Source: Halosimplex litoreum (GTDB lineage: Archaea; Halobacteriota; Halobacteria; Halobacteriales; Haloarculaceae). From it: a stretch of DNA of 64,000 nucleotides. The notes under the pieces are model-generated. The model was given only the letters and a program-made list of their open reading frames with translations. It did not search any database and was not told the DNA's origin. The stretch spans positions 1,611,836-1,675,835 of the forward strand of contig NZ_CP065856.1 in assembly GCF_016065055.1 (NCBI RefSeq). Direction: 5' to 3'. Shown in pieces: positions 25,181 through 34,538 of the stretch; the first letter of the stretch is position 1; every line of letters begins with the position of its first letter. A program made the position numbers and the translations under genes.

Positions 25181-27931
25181 ATGACCGCCGGGACAGGAGA
25201 GCAACGCGAGCGAGAGCGAGGGTTCGATCACGCGGAGATCGAACCGCGGTGGCAGCGCACGTGGGACGAGGAGGGCGTGTTCCGCATCCCCGACGACGCC
25301 GAGGACCCCGAGTACGTCCTCGCGATGTTCCCCTACACGTCGGGCGAACTCCACATGGGCCACGTCCGCAACTACACCATCACCGACGCCTACGCCCGCT
25401 TTGAGCGCATGCGCGGCGAAGAGGTCCTCCACCCGATGGGGTGGGACTCCTTTGGCCTCCCCGCCGAGAACGCCGCCAACGAACGGGACACCAACCCTCG
25501 CGACTGGACGATGGACTGCATCGACTCGATGACCGAGCAGTTCGAGTCGATGGGCTTCGGCTACGACTGGGAGCGTGAGATCACCACCTGCGAACCGGAG
25601 TACTACCGGTGGAACCAGTGGCTGTTCAAGCGGTTCCGCGAGGAAGGGCTAGTCGAGCGCCAGGCCGCCGAACTGAACTGGTGTCCCTCCTGCGAAACGG
25701 TGCTGGCGGACGAACAGGTCGAAGAGGGCCCCGGCGGCGCCGAGATCTGCTGGCGCTGTGACACCCCCATCGACCACCGCGAGATGGACCAGTGGTTCCT
25801 GACGATCACCGACTACGCCGAGGAGCTGCTGGAGGCGCTGGACGGTCTCGAGGGATGGCCCAACAACGTCCGCGAGATGCAGCGCAACTGGATCGGCCGC
25901 CAGGAGGGCGCGAGCGTCGCCTTCGAGATCCCCGGTTACGGCGACGTGGACATCTTCACGACGCGACTCGACACCATCTACGGGGCGACGTTCTTCTCGC
26001 TGGCCCCGGGTCACCCGGTCGCACAGGAGATCGCCGAGGACAACGACGCGGTCGCCGAGTACATCCGCGAGGCCGAGGGCGCCGACGAGGACGAACTCGA
26101 CGTGACCTCCGGCGTGTTCACCGGGGAGTACGCCGTCAACCCCGCCACCGGCGAGGAGATCCCGGTGTACGTCGCCGATTACGTGCTGACCGACGTGGGG
26201 ACCGGAGCGCTGTACGCCGTCCCGGCTCACGACGAGCGCGACCACGAGTTCGCCGAGGCCCACGACATCGACATCGTGCAGGTCGTGGAGCCGACCGAAG
26301 ACACCGTCGAGCACAGCTCGACGAGCCACGCAGACGCTGACGCGTCTGCGGACGCCGACGCCGACCCCGAGGACGTCGACGTGCAGGAGGTCGCCTACCC
26401 CGAGGATGGCCGCTTGGTCGACAGCGGCGAGTTCGACGGGCTGACTAGCGAGGAGGCGAGGGAGCAGTTCGTCGAGGAGTTCGACGGCGAACACCGCACC
26501 GAGTACAACCTCCGGGACTGGGGGATCTCCCGCCAGCGCTACTGGGGCACGCCGATCCCGATGATCCACTGCGAGGAGTGCGGACACGTCGAGGTTCCCG
26601 ACGAGGACCTGCCCGTCGAGCTGCCGGAGTTCGTCCAGACGACGGGCAATCCCCTCGACGCCGCCGAGGAGTGGAAGTCCGTCGAGTGTCCCTCCTGCGG
26701 CGGGCCCGCCGAGCGAGAGACGGACACGATGGACACCTTCGTCGACTCGTCGTGGTACTTCCTGCGCTTTTGCTCGCCCGACCTCGATTCGGCGCCGTTC
26801 GACGCCGGGCGCGCCAGCGACTGGATGCCCGTCGACCGCTACGTCGGCGGCATCGAACACGCCGTGATGCACCTGCTGTACGCGCGCTTCTTCACCAAGG
26901 TGCTCGACGATATCGACCTCGTGGAGGGCGTTCGCGAGCCCTTCGCGAACCTCACCAACCAGGGCATGGTACTGGGCGAGGACGGCAACAAGATGTCCAA
27001 GTCCGGCGACAACGGCGTCTCGCCGACGGAGATCGTCGACGAGTACGGCGCCGACACCGCCCGCCTGTTCATCATGGAGGCGGCCCAGCCCGAGAAGGAC
27101 TTCGCCTGGAGTCCCGAGGGCGTCCAGTCGGCCCACCAGTTCCTCCAGAACCTCTACGGGCTCGCGGCCGATCTCGCCGAGTCCGACCGCGACGCCGACG
27201 CCGACGTGGACGACTCGATCGCCGCCTACGTGGACCGCGAGACCGACGCCGCGGCCGCACGAGCCACCGAAGAGTTCGAGGACTTCCGGTTCAACCACGC
27301 GCTGCAGGCGGTGCGGGACCTCGTCTCGCTGCTCCGGCGCTACCACGAGCGACCGGACGCCGACCCCGCCGTCGTCGAGCGCGGCGTGCGCACGGTCGTC
27401 AAACTGCTCGGTCCGGTCGCGCCCCACGTCGGCGAGGAGGTCTGGAGCCTGCTCGACGGCGAGGGGCTGCTCGCAGAGGCCGAGTGGCCCGACGCGACTC
27501 TCCCGGAGGACTACGACGTGGCCAGCCGCCTGGTCGAGGACACCCGCGAGGACGTGCGCGACATCGTCGAGACCGTCGGTATCGAGGACCCCGAGCGGAT
27601 CACGCTCGCGGTCGCCCCCGAGTGGAAGACCCGTGCCCACGAACTCGCCCGCGAGTCCGACGCCGACAACCTCATCGGCGACCTGATGGGCCACGACGAG
27701 ATCCGGAGCCACGGCGACGCCGCCGCCGACTTCGCTCAGGATCTGCAGGCCGAGCGCGAGGCCCTTGCCGACGTGCTCGCCCCCGAGGCGGAGGTCGCGG
27801 CACTGGAACGTGCCGCGTGGCTCATCGAGGAGGAGTTCGACGCCGAGGTGGTCGTCCGGTCGGCCGAGGCGGCCGGCGACGACCTGGCCGGCAAAGCCGC
27901 GCCCGGCCGACCCGCGATCGACATCGAGTGA
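25181..27931 (+). CDS. leuS: Leucyl-tRNA synthetase (bacterial-type)
   Basis: The 916-residue class I synthetase has HMGH at 58-61 and KMSKS at 604-608. The N-terminal block YTSGELHMGHVRNYTI and HPMGWDSFGLPAENAA match the bacterial LeuRS lineage closely rather than the archaeal/eukaryotic type. Zinc-type cysteines appear in WCPSCE/CWRCD and in HCEECG/CPSCGG. An acidic insertion rich in Ala-Asp (about residues 370-400) lies inside the editing domain region. ATG 25181 is in the right place for the family; the open frame upstream is not coding. It is divergent from the btuF-like gene. Confidence 0.96.
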   Translation: MTAGTGEQRERERGFDHAEIEPRWQRTWDEEGVFRIPDDAEDPEYVLAMFPYTSGELHMGHVRNYTITDAYARFERMRGEEVLHPMGWDSFGLPAENAANERDTNPRDWTMDCIDSMTEQFESMGFGYDWEREITTCEPEYYRWNQWLFKRFREEGLVERQAAELNWCPSCETVLADEQVEEGPGGAEICWRCDTPIDHREMDQWFLTITDYAEELLEALDGLEGWPNNVREMQRNWIGRQEGASVAFEIPGYGDVDIFTTRLDTIYGATFFSLAPGHPVAQEIAEDNDAVAEYIREAEGADEDELDVTSGVFTGEYAVNPATGEEIPVYVADYVLTDVGTGALYAVPAHDERDHEFAEAHDIDIVQVVEPTEDTVEHSSTSHADADASADADADPEDVDVQEVAYPEDGRLVDSGEFDGLTSEEAREQFVEEFDGEHRTEYNLRDWGISRQRYWGTPIPMIHCEECGHVEVPDEDLPVELPEFVQTTGNPLDAAEEWKSVECPSCGGPAERETDTMDTFVDSSWYFLRFCSPDLDSAPFDAGRASDWMPVDRYVGGIEHAVMHLLYARFFTKVLDDIDLVEGVREPFANLTNQGMVLGEDGNKMSKSGDNGVSPTEIVDEYGADTARLFIMEAAQPEKDFAWSPEGVQSAHQFLQNLYGLAADLAESDRDADADVDDSIAAYVDRETDAAAARATEEFEDFRFNHALQAVRDLVSLLRRYHERPDADPAVVERGVRTVVKLLGPVAPHVGEEVWSLLDGEGLLAEAEWPDATLPEDYDVASRLVEDTREDVRDIVETVGIEDPERITLAVAPEWKTRAHELARESDADNLIGDLMGHDEIRSHGDAAADFAQDLQAEREALADVLAPEAEVAALERAAWLIEEEFDAEVVVRSAEAAGDDLAGKAAPGRPAIDIE

Positions 27932-28027
27932 AGCGACAGTAGCGGTCCAGCAATTTCTGTGGCCGTCGATCCGTCCCGTCCCGTTCCCCGCGGAATCGCG
28001 AAAACGGCGTCCTCCGGCGGCCGCGGT

Positions 28028-28354
28028 TCAGAACTCTTCGACCAAGTCCAGCGAGTCGGCGTCGCCGTCGGTCAGTCGCACCGTTTCGCCGTACTCGACG
28101 AGTCCCGCATCTTCGAGCTTGGGCAGGTGAACGTGATGGAGCGCGATGCGGGCGTCTTCGTGGGAGAGGTCGTCGCTCCACTCGGCCAGGGCACCGGCGA
28201 GCGGGTCGAGCGCGGGCGGCGTCGCCCGCTGGGAGAGGTGCGCGAGGACGAACCGCCGGTTCGCACTCGATAGCACGGCGAACAGTTCGTCGGTCTCGGC
28301 GGTCGCGTTCGCGTCCGTCGCCGGTTCGAGGGCCTCGTGGTGGTGTCGTCCCAT
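28028..28354 (-). CDS. DUF7344-type winged-helix protein
   Basis: The 108-residue regulator-like protein has LFAVLSSANRRFVLAHLSQR, then HEDARIALHHVHLPKLEDAGLVEY, the pattern of the haloarchaeal DUF7344 wHTH family. It has no ligand domain. A TATA-like box (GTATAAATC, about 28362-28372) lies only ~12 bases before the ATG, closer than usual, so either the start is a little downstream or initiation is atypical. It is upstream of, and on the same strand as, no other gene; target unknown. Confidence 0.8.
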   Translation of the reverse strand: MGRHHHEALEPATDANATAETDELFAVLSSANRRFVLAHLSQRATPPALDPLAGALAEWSDDLSHEDARIALHHVHLPKLEDAGLVEYGETVRLTDGDADSLDLVEEF

Positions 28355-28403
28355 CTGTACCGATTTATACTCCCCTGCGGTATTCAGTGACGTGGCTAAA
28401 CGG

Positions 28404-30479
28404 TTAGTGTCGCTGGGTCGTCGAGTCGTCGTCGAACCGGGCGGCGAGCAGCTTGCGCTCGGCGACTCTGAGGTGCTTGTGGAACGTCGGCGCCGAGACG
28501 CCGAGCGACTCGGCGACCTCCTCGCCGGTGGACTCGCGGGGCCACTCGAAGAAACCGGCGTAGTAGGCGGTCTCGACGGCCGTCCGCTGGCGGTCGGTCA
28601 GGTCTGCGTCGAACGACGGCGGCGAGGCGACCGAGTCGGTCTCGGAGCGCGGGCGGTCGCGCTGGGCCCGGACCTCGATGTCCGCGAAGGCATCGTCGAG
28701 CGCGTCGACGACGGCACGGACGTCCGCCGAGACCGGAAGTTCGGCCACCACTTCGCACTCGCCCTCCGCGGCCGAGGCCGAGCGGACGGCCCCGCCGTGG
28801 TCGGCGATCACGCCGAACGCGCTCCCGGCGTCGAGCGTCGCTTCGAGCAGCGACTCGCCCTCCGGACCGACGCTGACGATGCGAGCGGACTCGACGCCCG
28901 CGAACTCGTCGGCGAACGCGAGCACGTCGTCCGGGTTGGCTCCGGCGACCCGCAGGTAGTAGCGGAACGTCTCGTCGGCCTGGACGGTCGCCCCCTCGAA
29001 GGCCACCTCGCAGTCCAGAGCGGCCGATAGCGCCGCGAAAAAGTGGTCGTCGTCGTCGACCGCGAGCCGGAGTTCCGTCACGTGCTCGGCGACCAGCGCC
29101 TGTCGGGTCGTCACCGCGTTGATGGCGTGACCGATCGTCGCGCCGAGCTCGGCGAGTACGTCCTGCTCGGTGCCGTCGAAGGCGCCCGGCTCGTCCGCGT
29201 AGACGGTCACCACGCCGTATATCGTCCCGTCGTACACCAGCGGGACGCTGGCCGCCGAGCGGATGTCGTGGGCGGCCGCGGCCGCCCGTACCCCTTCGAA
29301 CGCCGGATCCGTGTCCACGTCGTGGGTGACCTGCACCGACCGCGAGCGGATCGCCCGGCCGGCGGGGCCGGTGCCGTTGGGCTCGGCCGACCGCGTGACC
29401 GTGATCTCCTCGAGGTAGTCGGCCACGTCGCCGCCGTGGGCCCGCGGGGTCACCTCGTCGCTGCTGGCGTTGACGTCGCCGATCCAGGCCGAGTGGTACG
29501 GGTCCGCGGCCGCCAGCGCCTCGCAGACCGCCTCGTCGATCTCTCGGCGCGTGGTCGCCCGCACCAGCGCCTGGTCGATCCCGCGGATGACCGCGTTGAT
29601 CCGGTCGAGGCGTTCGAGCTGCTCGTTCTGCTCGCGCAGCCGACGCTCCCGGGCCTTCTGATTGGAGATGTCCTCGACGACCACCACCACTCGACCGCTA
29701 TCGTCGCCGTCCGACAGCGGTGCCGCGCTGACCCGCACCCAGACGCGCTCGCCGTCCGTCCGTTCGACCCGCTGTTCGACCTCTGTCACCGGTCGCCCCG
29801 AGTCGCGAGCCATCTGGAACACTCGCTCGTCGGGCGGAACCGGCTCGCCGTCGGCGTCGAGCAGCCGCCAGGCGTCCGTCTCCCGCGAGTCGCCGATCAC
29901 GTCGGCGGGATCTGCGCCCAGGATCTCGCCCGCGCGGTCGTTCATCCGCTCGATGACGCCCTCGTCGGAGAGGACGACCAGCCCCGTCGGGACCGTCCGC
30001 AGGAGCTGCTCGGTCAGATCCCGCTCGCGGTGGCGTTCGACGCGCTCGGCGTGGCGGTCGGAGACGTCGCGGACCATAGCGGTCAACAACCACGCTCCGT
30101 CGTGGCGATGGGCGCCCAGGGAGAGCTCGATCGGGACGAGCCGACCGTCGCGGTGACGGCCGACCGTCTCGACGCCCTCCCAGTCCGACGGCGGCGCCGC
30201 GGTCGACTGTAGGGCGTCGAACGCCGCCCGGATACGTGGACGCTGGTCCTCGGGCACGAGCGCCGTCACCGACCGCCCGATCAGCGTCTCGGGATCGTAT
30301 CCGAACGTCTCCTCGATGGCCGGGTTGGCGAAGACGATCCCACCGGTCTCGTCGACGGTCACGATCGCGTCCGACGCGCTCTCGACCAGCGTCCGGAAGA
30401 ACGACTCGTCGCCCGTAACCGACGGATCGTACGCACACTCGCCCCCCGACCGCGCGTCTCCCCCCTCTGTCCGTGTCAT
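28404..30479 (-). CDS. PAS-PAS-GAF-HTH_10 regulator (bacterio-opsin activator type)
   Basis: The 691-residue cytosolic sensor-regulator has a first PAS (about 25-150, ASDAIVTVDETGGIVFANPA), a second PAS (about 155-280, GLVVLSDEGVIERMNDRAG), a coiled linker, a GAF-type domain (about 300-460), a Bat-specific beta domain (about 470-610), and the C-terminal HTH_10 (about 628-685, LTDRQRTAVETAYYAGFFEWPR). Such proteins combine signal sensing with direct transcription control in haloarchaea; ligand and targets are unknown. A CATATTTACG box near 30507-30516 would give a leaderless message. Confidence 0.92.
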   Translation of the reverse strand: MTRTEGGDARSGGECAYDPSVTGDESFFRTLVESASDAIVTVDETGGIVFANPAIEETFGYDPETLIGRSVTALVPEDQRPRIRAAFDALQSTAAPPSDWEGVETVGRHRDGRLVPIELSLGAHRHDGAWLLTAMVRDVSDRHAERVERHRERDLTEQLLRTVPTGLVVLSDEGVIERMNDRAGEILGADPADVIGDSRETDAWRLLDADGEPVPPDERVFQMARDSGRPVTEVEQRVERTDGERVWVRVSAAPLSDGDDSGRVVVVVEDISNQKARERRLREQNEQLERLDRINAVIRGIDQALVRATTRREIDEAVCEALAAADPYHSAWIGDVNASSDEVTPRAHGGDVADYLEEITVTRSAEPNGTGPAGRAIRSRSVQVTHDVDTDPAFEGVRAAAAAHDIRSAASVPLVYDGTIYGVVTVYADEPGAFDGTEQDVLAELGATIGHAINAVTTRQALVAEHVTELRLAVDDDDHFFAALSAALDCEVAFEGATVQADETFRYYLRVAGANPDDVLAFADEFAGVESARIVSVGPEGESLLEATLDAGSAFGVIADHGGAVRSASAAEGECEVVAELPVSADVRAVVDALDDAFADIEVRAQRDRPRSETDSVASPPSFDADLTDRQRTAVETAYYAGFFEWPRESTGEEVAESLGVSAPTFHKHLRVAERKLLAARFDDDSTTQRH

Positions 30480-30629
30480 TCCTCGGCCGCTACTGGTCGC
30501 TCCGCGCGTAAATATGTCGGGTTAGTAACTAGTATAGAACCGTACAACGACCGTACGTACCGGGGGTGTAGATCGAACGAGTCGCCGGGCGAACCGGCAC
30601 GAACGGGGACCGGACACGCCGTCGCAGCG

Positions 30630-31304
30630 TCAGGCCGACGAAGTGGTGGCGTCGGGAGCCGGTTCGTCGGCGTCGGCGGTCTCGCTCACGGTTCCGACGT
30701 CGTCGCTCACCTGCGAGCGCTGGGGGGCGACGACGGTTTCGCCGCCGTAGAGGCGGTGGCCCACGTCGACGGTGAGATCGTCGGGACCGTACTCGGGCGG
30801 GAACACCATGTCGAAGCGGCTCCCGAAGGAGATGTGGCCGATGCGCTGACCGCGAGCGACCTCCTGGCCGGGGTCGACGTAGGAGTAGGTCCGGCGGGCG
30901 AACGTGCCGGCGATCTGTTCGAGGGTGTAGTCCTCGAACTCGAAGCGCAATCGCTCGTTCTCCTCGGCGTCTTTCGTGAACGCGAGCTTGTTCGCGCCCG
31001 GGATGTGTTCGACGTTCTCGACGGTTCCGTCCATCGCCGCGCGGTTGATATGCACGTCCCAGCCGCTCATGTAGATCCCCAGCCGGAGCCCGTCTTCCTC
31101 CTCCCGGACGACGGTGACCTTGCCGTCCGCGGGAGCGACGACGCCTTTCGGCGGGACGACTCGCGCGGGATCGCGGTGGAAGTAGACGACGCCCACGGCG
31201 GCGACGACGCACGCACCGCTGGCGAGCCGGGAGAAGGGGAACAGGACCGCCCCGGCGACCACCGCGAGCAGCGCGTATCTGAGACTACCGTTCGCGACGC
31301 TCAT
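30630..31304 (-). CDS. asd: Archaetidylserine decarboxylase (phosphatidylserine decarboxylase family)
   Basis: This 224-residue proenzyme makes archaetidylethanolamine by decarboxylating archaetidylserine. Two N-terminal hydrophobic segments anchor it. Conserved features are VVAPADGKVTVV, GIYMSGWDVHINR, the cleavage/pyruvoyl motif region HISFGSRFDMVFP (Ser as the self-processing residue) and a polar tail. Length is that of the short archaeal PSD class. A polar acidic tail ends the protein. No partner synthase adjoins it. Confidence 0.9.
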   Translation of the reverse strand: MSVANGSLRYALLAVVAGAVLFPFSRLASGACVVAAVGVVYFHRDPARVVPPKGVVAPADGKVTVVREEEDGLRLGIYMSGWDVHINRAAMDGTVENVEHIPGANKLAFTKDAEENERLRFEFEDYTLEQIAGTFARRTYSYVDPGQEVARGQRIGHISFGSRFDMVFPPEYGPDDLTVDVGHRLYGGETVVAPQRSQVSDDVGTVSETADADEPAPDATTSSA

Positions 31305-31400
31305 TGGCGATACTCCGGCCGCTTCCGATGATAAACCTTCTGAACGGACCGGTCGATCGGCCGACGATCCGACCCCGGTCGGTCGACGGCTCGGGTCCGG

Positions 31401-31856
31401 TCAGTCGTCGAGCGAGACGACGCCCGTCTCGACCAGGTCGGCGAGCACGTTCCGGGCGTGACCGTCGGCGTCGACGCCGGTGTAGGTCGCCTGGACGGAC
31501 CCGTCGACGACGACGAACGTCGTTCGACTCGCGACGCCCCGGGTTCGCTCCACGTCGAAGGCGTCGACGACCTCGCCGTCGGGGTCGGCCAGCAGGTCGA
31601 ACTCGATCCCGTACTCCTCGGCGAACTCGGCGTGGGAGGCGACGCCGTCGACGGAGACGCCGTAGACGGTCACGCCCGCGTCGCGATACGTCTCCAGTTC
31701 CGTCTGGAACTGCTCGGCCTCGGTCGTACAGCCGGGCGTGTCGTCTTTCGGGTAGAAGTAGACGACCGAGACGCCCGCCCAGTCGGGCTCGACCGTCTCG
31801 CCGTCCTGGTTCGGGGCCGCCACCTCGGGCGCCGGGTCGCCGGGTTCGAGTGCCAT
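31401..31856 (-). CDS. Peroxiredoxin, Bcp/PrxQ type
   Basis: This 151-residue thiol peroxidase has the active site YPKDDTPGCTTEA with peroxidatic Cys43. No other cysteine is present, so it must work as a 1-Cys enzyme with an external reductant, unlike PrxQ members with a resolving Cys five residues later (here Ala/Glu). The gene is separated from asd by 96 bases. Confidence 0.92.
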   Translation of the reverse strand: MALEPGDPAPEVAAPNQDGETVEPDWAGVSVVYFYPKDDTPGCTTEAEQFQTELETYRDAGVTVYGVSVDGVASHAEFAEEYGIEFDLLADPDGEVVDAFDVERTRGVASRTTFVVVDGSVQATYTGVDADGHARNVLADLVETGVVSLDD

Positions 31857-31968
31857 ACCGACGGCTCGGACCGACGGCGAAAGCCGGTTTCGGTTCCGGC
31901 GACCGAGCGGTCGGGACCGCCGTCACCACGGGCGCGCTCCGTCGATCCCGGGCAGTCGGCGAGCGGCG

Positions 31969-32373
31969 TCAGTTGACCGGAATGTCGGTCCCGCCGTCGT
32001 CGCCCGTCGTCTGCTTCGGCAACGCGACGGTCAACACCCCCTGCTCGTAGGACGCACTCGCTTCGGACTCGACGACGGGTTCGGGGAGTCCGACCCGACG
32101 AGTGGTCGACTGACCGTGCCGTTCGCGCGTGACGTAGCGGTCGGCCTCCGCGACGGCCTCGGTCTCGCGGCTGGCCGACAGGGCGAGCGTCGTCGAGTCG
32201 GTCAGTTGCACGTCGATGTCCTCGCGTTCGTAGCCGGGGAGGTCGGCGACGACGACGAACGCCTCGCCGGTGTCGGCCACGTCGACCGCCAGATCGCCCG
32301 ATTGCTCCATCCCGCCGGTCATCACGTCGATCAGCTCCTCGATGTCGCCGAACGGATCGGTAGATCCTGTCAT
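31969..32373 (-). CDS. Hsp20/alpha-crystallin family small heat-shock protein
   Basis: This 134-residue chaperone has a short N terminus rather than a long oligomerisation arm, then the alpha-crystallin core: DLAVDVADTGEAFVVVADLPGY, then VQLTDSTTLALSASRE and ASASYEQGVLTVALPK. It would bind unfolding proteins without ATP. A CTTAAGG box near 32398-32406 lies ~27 bases from the ATG, suggesting a leaderless message. Confidence 0.9.
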   Translation of the reverse strand: MTGSTDPFGDIEELIDVMTGGMEQSGDLAVDVADTGEAFVVVADLPGYEREDIDVQLTDSTTLALSASRETEAVAEADRYVTRERHGQSTTRRVGLPEPVVESEASASYEQGVLTVALPKQTTGDDGGTDIPVN

Positions 32374-32537
32374 TACCCGAGGATACAGGCCCGACGCCCT
32401 TAAGCCGCGCGCCGAGTGGGGCCGGGCCGAACGGCTTCGACGCAGCGCGAACGGTCGCCGTGCCGTGAGGTCCCGGTCGGAGACCCGACGTGCGGGCACC
32501 GAATACCATTTCCGTCTCAACGGCCGAGGACAGAGCG

Positions 32538-34454
32538 ATGACCTCTCGCGAGCGGCGTGAGAACGAGCGGGACGACGACCCGCCGGCAGCCTCCGCCGAC
32601 GCTCCCGCCGAATCACCGCCCGGCCACTCCGACGAGTACGAGACCATCTTCCGGACCGTCGACGACGCGGTCTTCCTCGTCGAGCTCGACGGCGCGGACT
32701 CGAGCGACACGTTCCGATATCGCCGCGTCAACCCTGCCTACGAGTCGCTCACCGAACTGGAGCCCTCGGAGATACTGCACATGACGCCCCGGGAGGTGTT
32801 CGGCGACTCCCTCGGGGACGCTATCGCCGCGGAGTACCGTCGCTGCGTCGAGGCGGACGAAACCGTCGAGTACGAGGAGACGCTCTCGCTGCCCGCCGGG
32901 CGCCGGAGGCTCGAGACGAAGCTGACGCCGGTCCACACCGACGGCGAGGTGACGCGGATCGTCGGAATCTCCCGGGACATCACCGAGCGGCGCGAGCGGG
33001 CGCGCGAGTTCGAGCGGAACCGCGACCTCCTCTCGAAGACCGAGCGGCTGGCGCACGTCGGCGGCTGGGAGCTCGACTGCCGCACCGACGACCTCCGCTG
33101 GACGGACGGGACGCGGTCGATCTTCGACACCGAAGACGGGTACGAACCGACGCTCGACGACGCGGTCGAGTTCTATCACCCCGAGGACCGCCCACGGATC
33201 CGACGGCTCGTCCGCCGGTGTCGGGAGGCCGGGACGCCGTACGACGTGGTGCTCCGGGCGCGCACCGACGCGGGCGACGAGCGATGGGTTCGCTCGTTCG
33301 GCGAGGCGGTTCCCGCGGACGGCGAAGCCGACGCCGGCGACGCGGCCGAGGCCCCGGGAAGCAGCGACGTGGTCGCAGTGCGCGGCGCCGTAATGGACGT
33401 GACCGAGCAGCGGTCGCGCGAGCGCGACCGTCGGGTGTTCGAGAAAGCCGTCGAACAGGCCGGTCACGGCATCGTGATCACCGATCCAGAGGGGACGATC
33501 GAATACGTGAATCCGGCCTACGCGGCCGATACCGGCTACGACCGCCAGGAGGCCATCGGGCTGAACCCGCGGATCGTCAAGTCCGGGAAACACGACCGCG
33601 AGTTCTACGAGGAGCTCTGGGAGACGGTCCTCGCGGGCGAGACCTGGGAGGCCGAGATCGTCAACCGCCGCAAGTCCGGCGAGCTGTATCACGTCGACCA
33701 GACGATCGCCCCGATCGCCGACGACGACGGGATAACCCACTTCGTCGGCATCGAGTCTGAGACCACCGACCGGCAGTTACGCGAACAGCGGCTGAGCGTC
33801 CTCAATCGCGTGTTGCGACACAACCTCCGCAACGCGATGACGGTCGTCCGCGGACACGCCTCGGTGCTCCGGCGCGAACTCGACGACGAAGAGTTGCGAT
33901 CGCACGCGGGCACCATCGAGGCGTGGGCCGACGACCTGACCGCGCTCGGCGAGAAGGCCGCGACGGCCCGGTCGCTGTTCGAGCGCGAAGGCGACCCCGA
34001 CACCGTCTGCGACGCGCGCGAGACGCTCTCGACCGTCGCCAGCGAGTTCGCGGAGTGTTACCCCGACGCCGAGATCACGCTCGAAGCCCCCGATTCCGTC
34101 CCCGCGAAGGCCGACGACCGACTCGCCGTCGCGGTTCGCGAACTCGTCGACAACGCGCTGGCTCACCACGATCGCACCCCGCCTGCGGTGACGCTCGGGG
34201 CCGCATCTGTCGGTGGCGGAGCGACGAACTGGGCCGAGATCACCGTCGCCGACACGGGCCCGGGGATCCCCGAGTCCGAGCGTGCGGCGATCGAGGCCGG
34301 TGAGGAGACCCAGGTCACACACGGGAGCGGGATCGGCCTGTGGCTCGCTCGCTGGGTGGTCGCGGGGTTCGGCGGGGAGCTCTCTATCGAGGACAACGAC
34401 CCTCGCGGGACGGTCGTGCGACTCCGGCTCCCGGCACCGGTCGACGCGACCTAA
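32538..34454 (+). CDS. PAS-domain sensor histidine kinase
   Basis: The 638-residue kinase lacks membrane segments. Three PAS domains (about 33-155, 170-300, 315-420) precede a haloarchaeal HisKA-like box with LNRVLRHNLRNAMTVVRGHA, where the His before NLRN is the likely phospho-acceptor, and an HATPase with N box RELVDNALAHH, G1 DTGPGIP, and G2 THGSGIGLWL. It is a soluble energy or ligand sensor; no response regulator adjoins it. Its TAA stop lies in the left arm of an 86-base inverted repeat. Confidence 0.93.
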   Translation: MTSRERRENERDDDPPAASADAPAESPPGHSDEYETIFRTVDDAVFLVELDGADSSDTFRYRRVNPAYESLTELEPSEILHMTPREVFGDSLGDAIAAEYRRCVEADETVEYEETLSLPAGRRRLETKLTPVHTDGEVTRIVGISRDITERRERAREFERNRDLLSKTERLAHVGGWELDCRTDDLRWTDGTRSIFDTEDGYEPTLDDAVEFYHPEDRPRIRRLVRRCREAGTPYDVVLRARTDAGDERWVRSFGEAVPADGEADAGDAAEAPGSSDVVAVRGAVMDVTEQRSRERDRRVFEKAVEQAGHGIVITDPEGTIEYVNPAYAADTGYDRQEAIGLNPRIVKSGKHDREFYEELWETVLAGETWEAEIVNRRKSGELYHVDQTIAPIADDDGITHFVGIESETTDRQLREQRLSVLNRVLRHNLRNAMTVVRGHASVLRRELDDEELRSHAGTIEAWADDLTALGEKAATARSLFEREGDPDTVCDARETLSTVASEFAECYPDAEITLEAPDSVPAKADDRLAVAVRELVDNALAHHDRTPPAVTLGAASVGGGATNWAEITVADTGPGIPESERAAIEAGEETQVTHGSGIGLWLARWVVAGFGGELSIEDNDPRGTVVRLRLPAPVDAT

Positions 34455-34536
34455 AGTAGACTTTGAAAGCGTTTGCACGGTCGATCGCACGATGGCGTGC
34501 GATCGTCCGAGCGATGTCTTTCAAGTTCTACTATAG
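34451..34536. repeat. 86-base full-length inverted repeat between convergent genes
   Basis: The left arm CTAAAGTAGACTTTGAAAG (34451-34469) pairs with the right arm at 34518-34536 with three mismatches, and an inner 12-base stem (around CGATCGCAC...GTGCGATCG) closes on the loop GATGGC. Only an 8-base internal loop interrupts the whole hairpin. It occupies the entire space between the kinase stop (34452-34454) and the prephenate dehydratase stop (34539-34541). It may be a bidirectional terminator or a MITE-like element. Confidence 0.8.
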
Positions 34537-34538
34537 AG

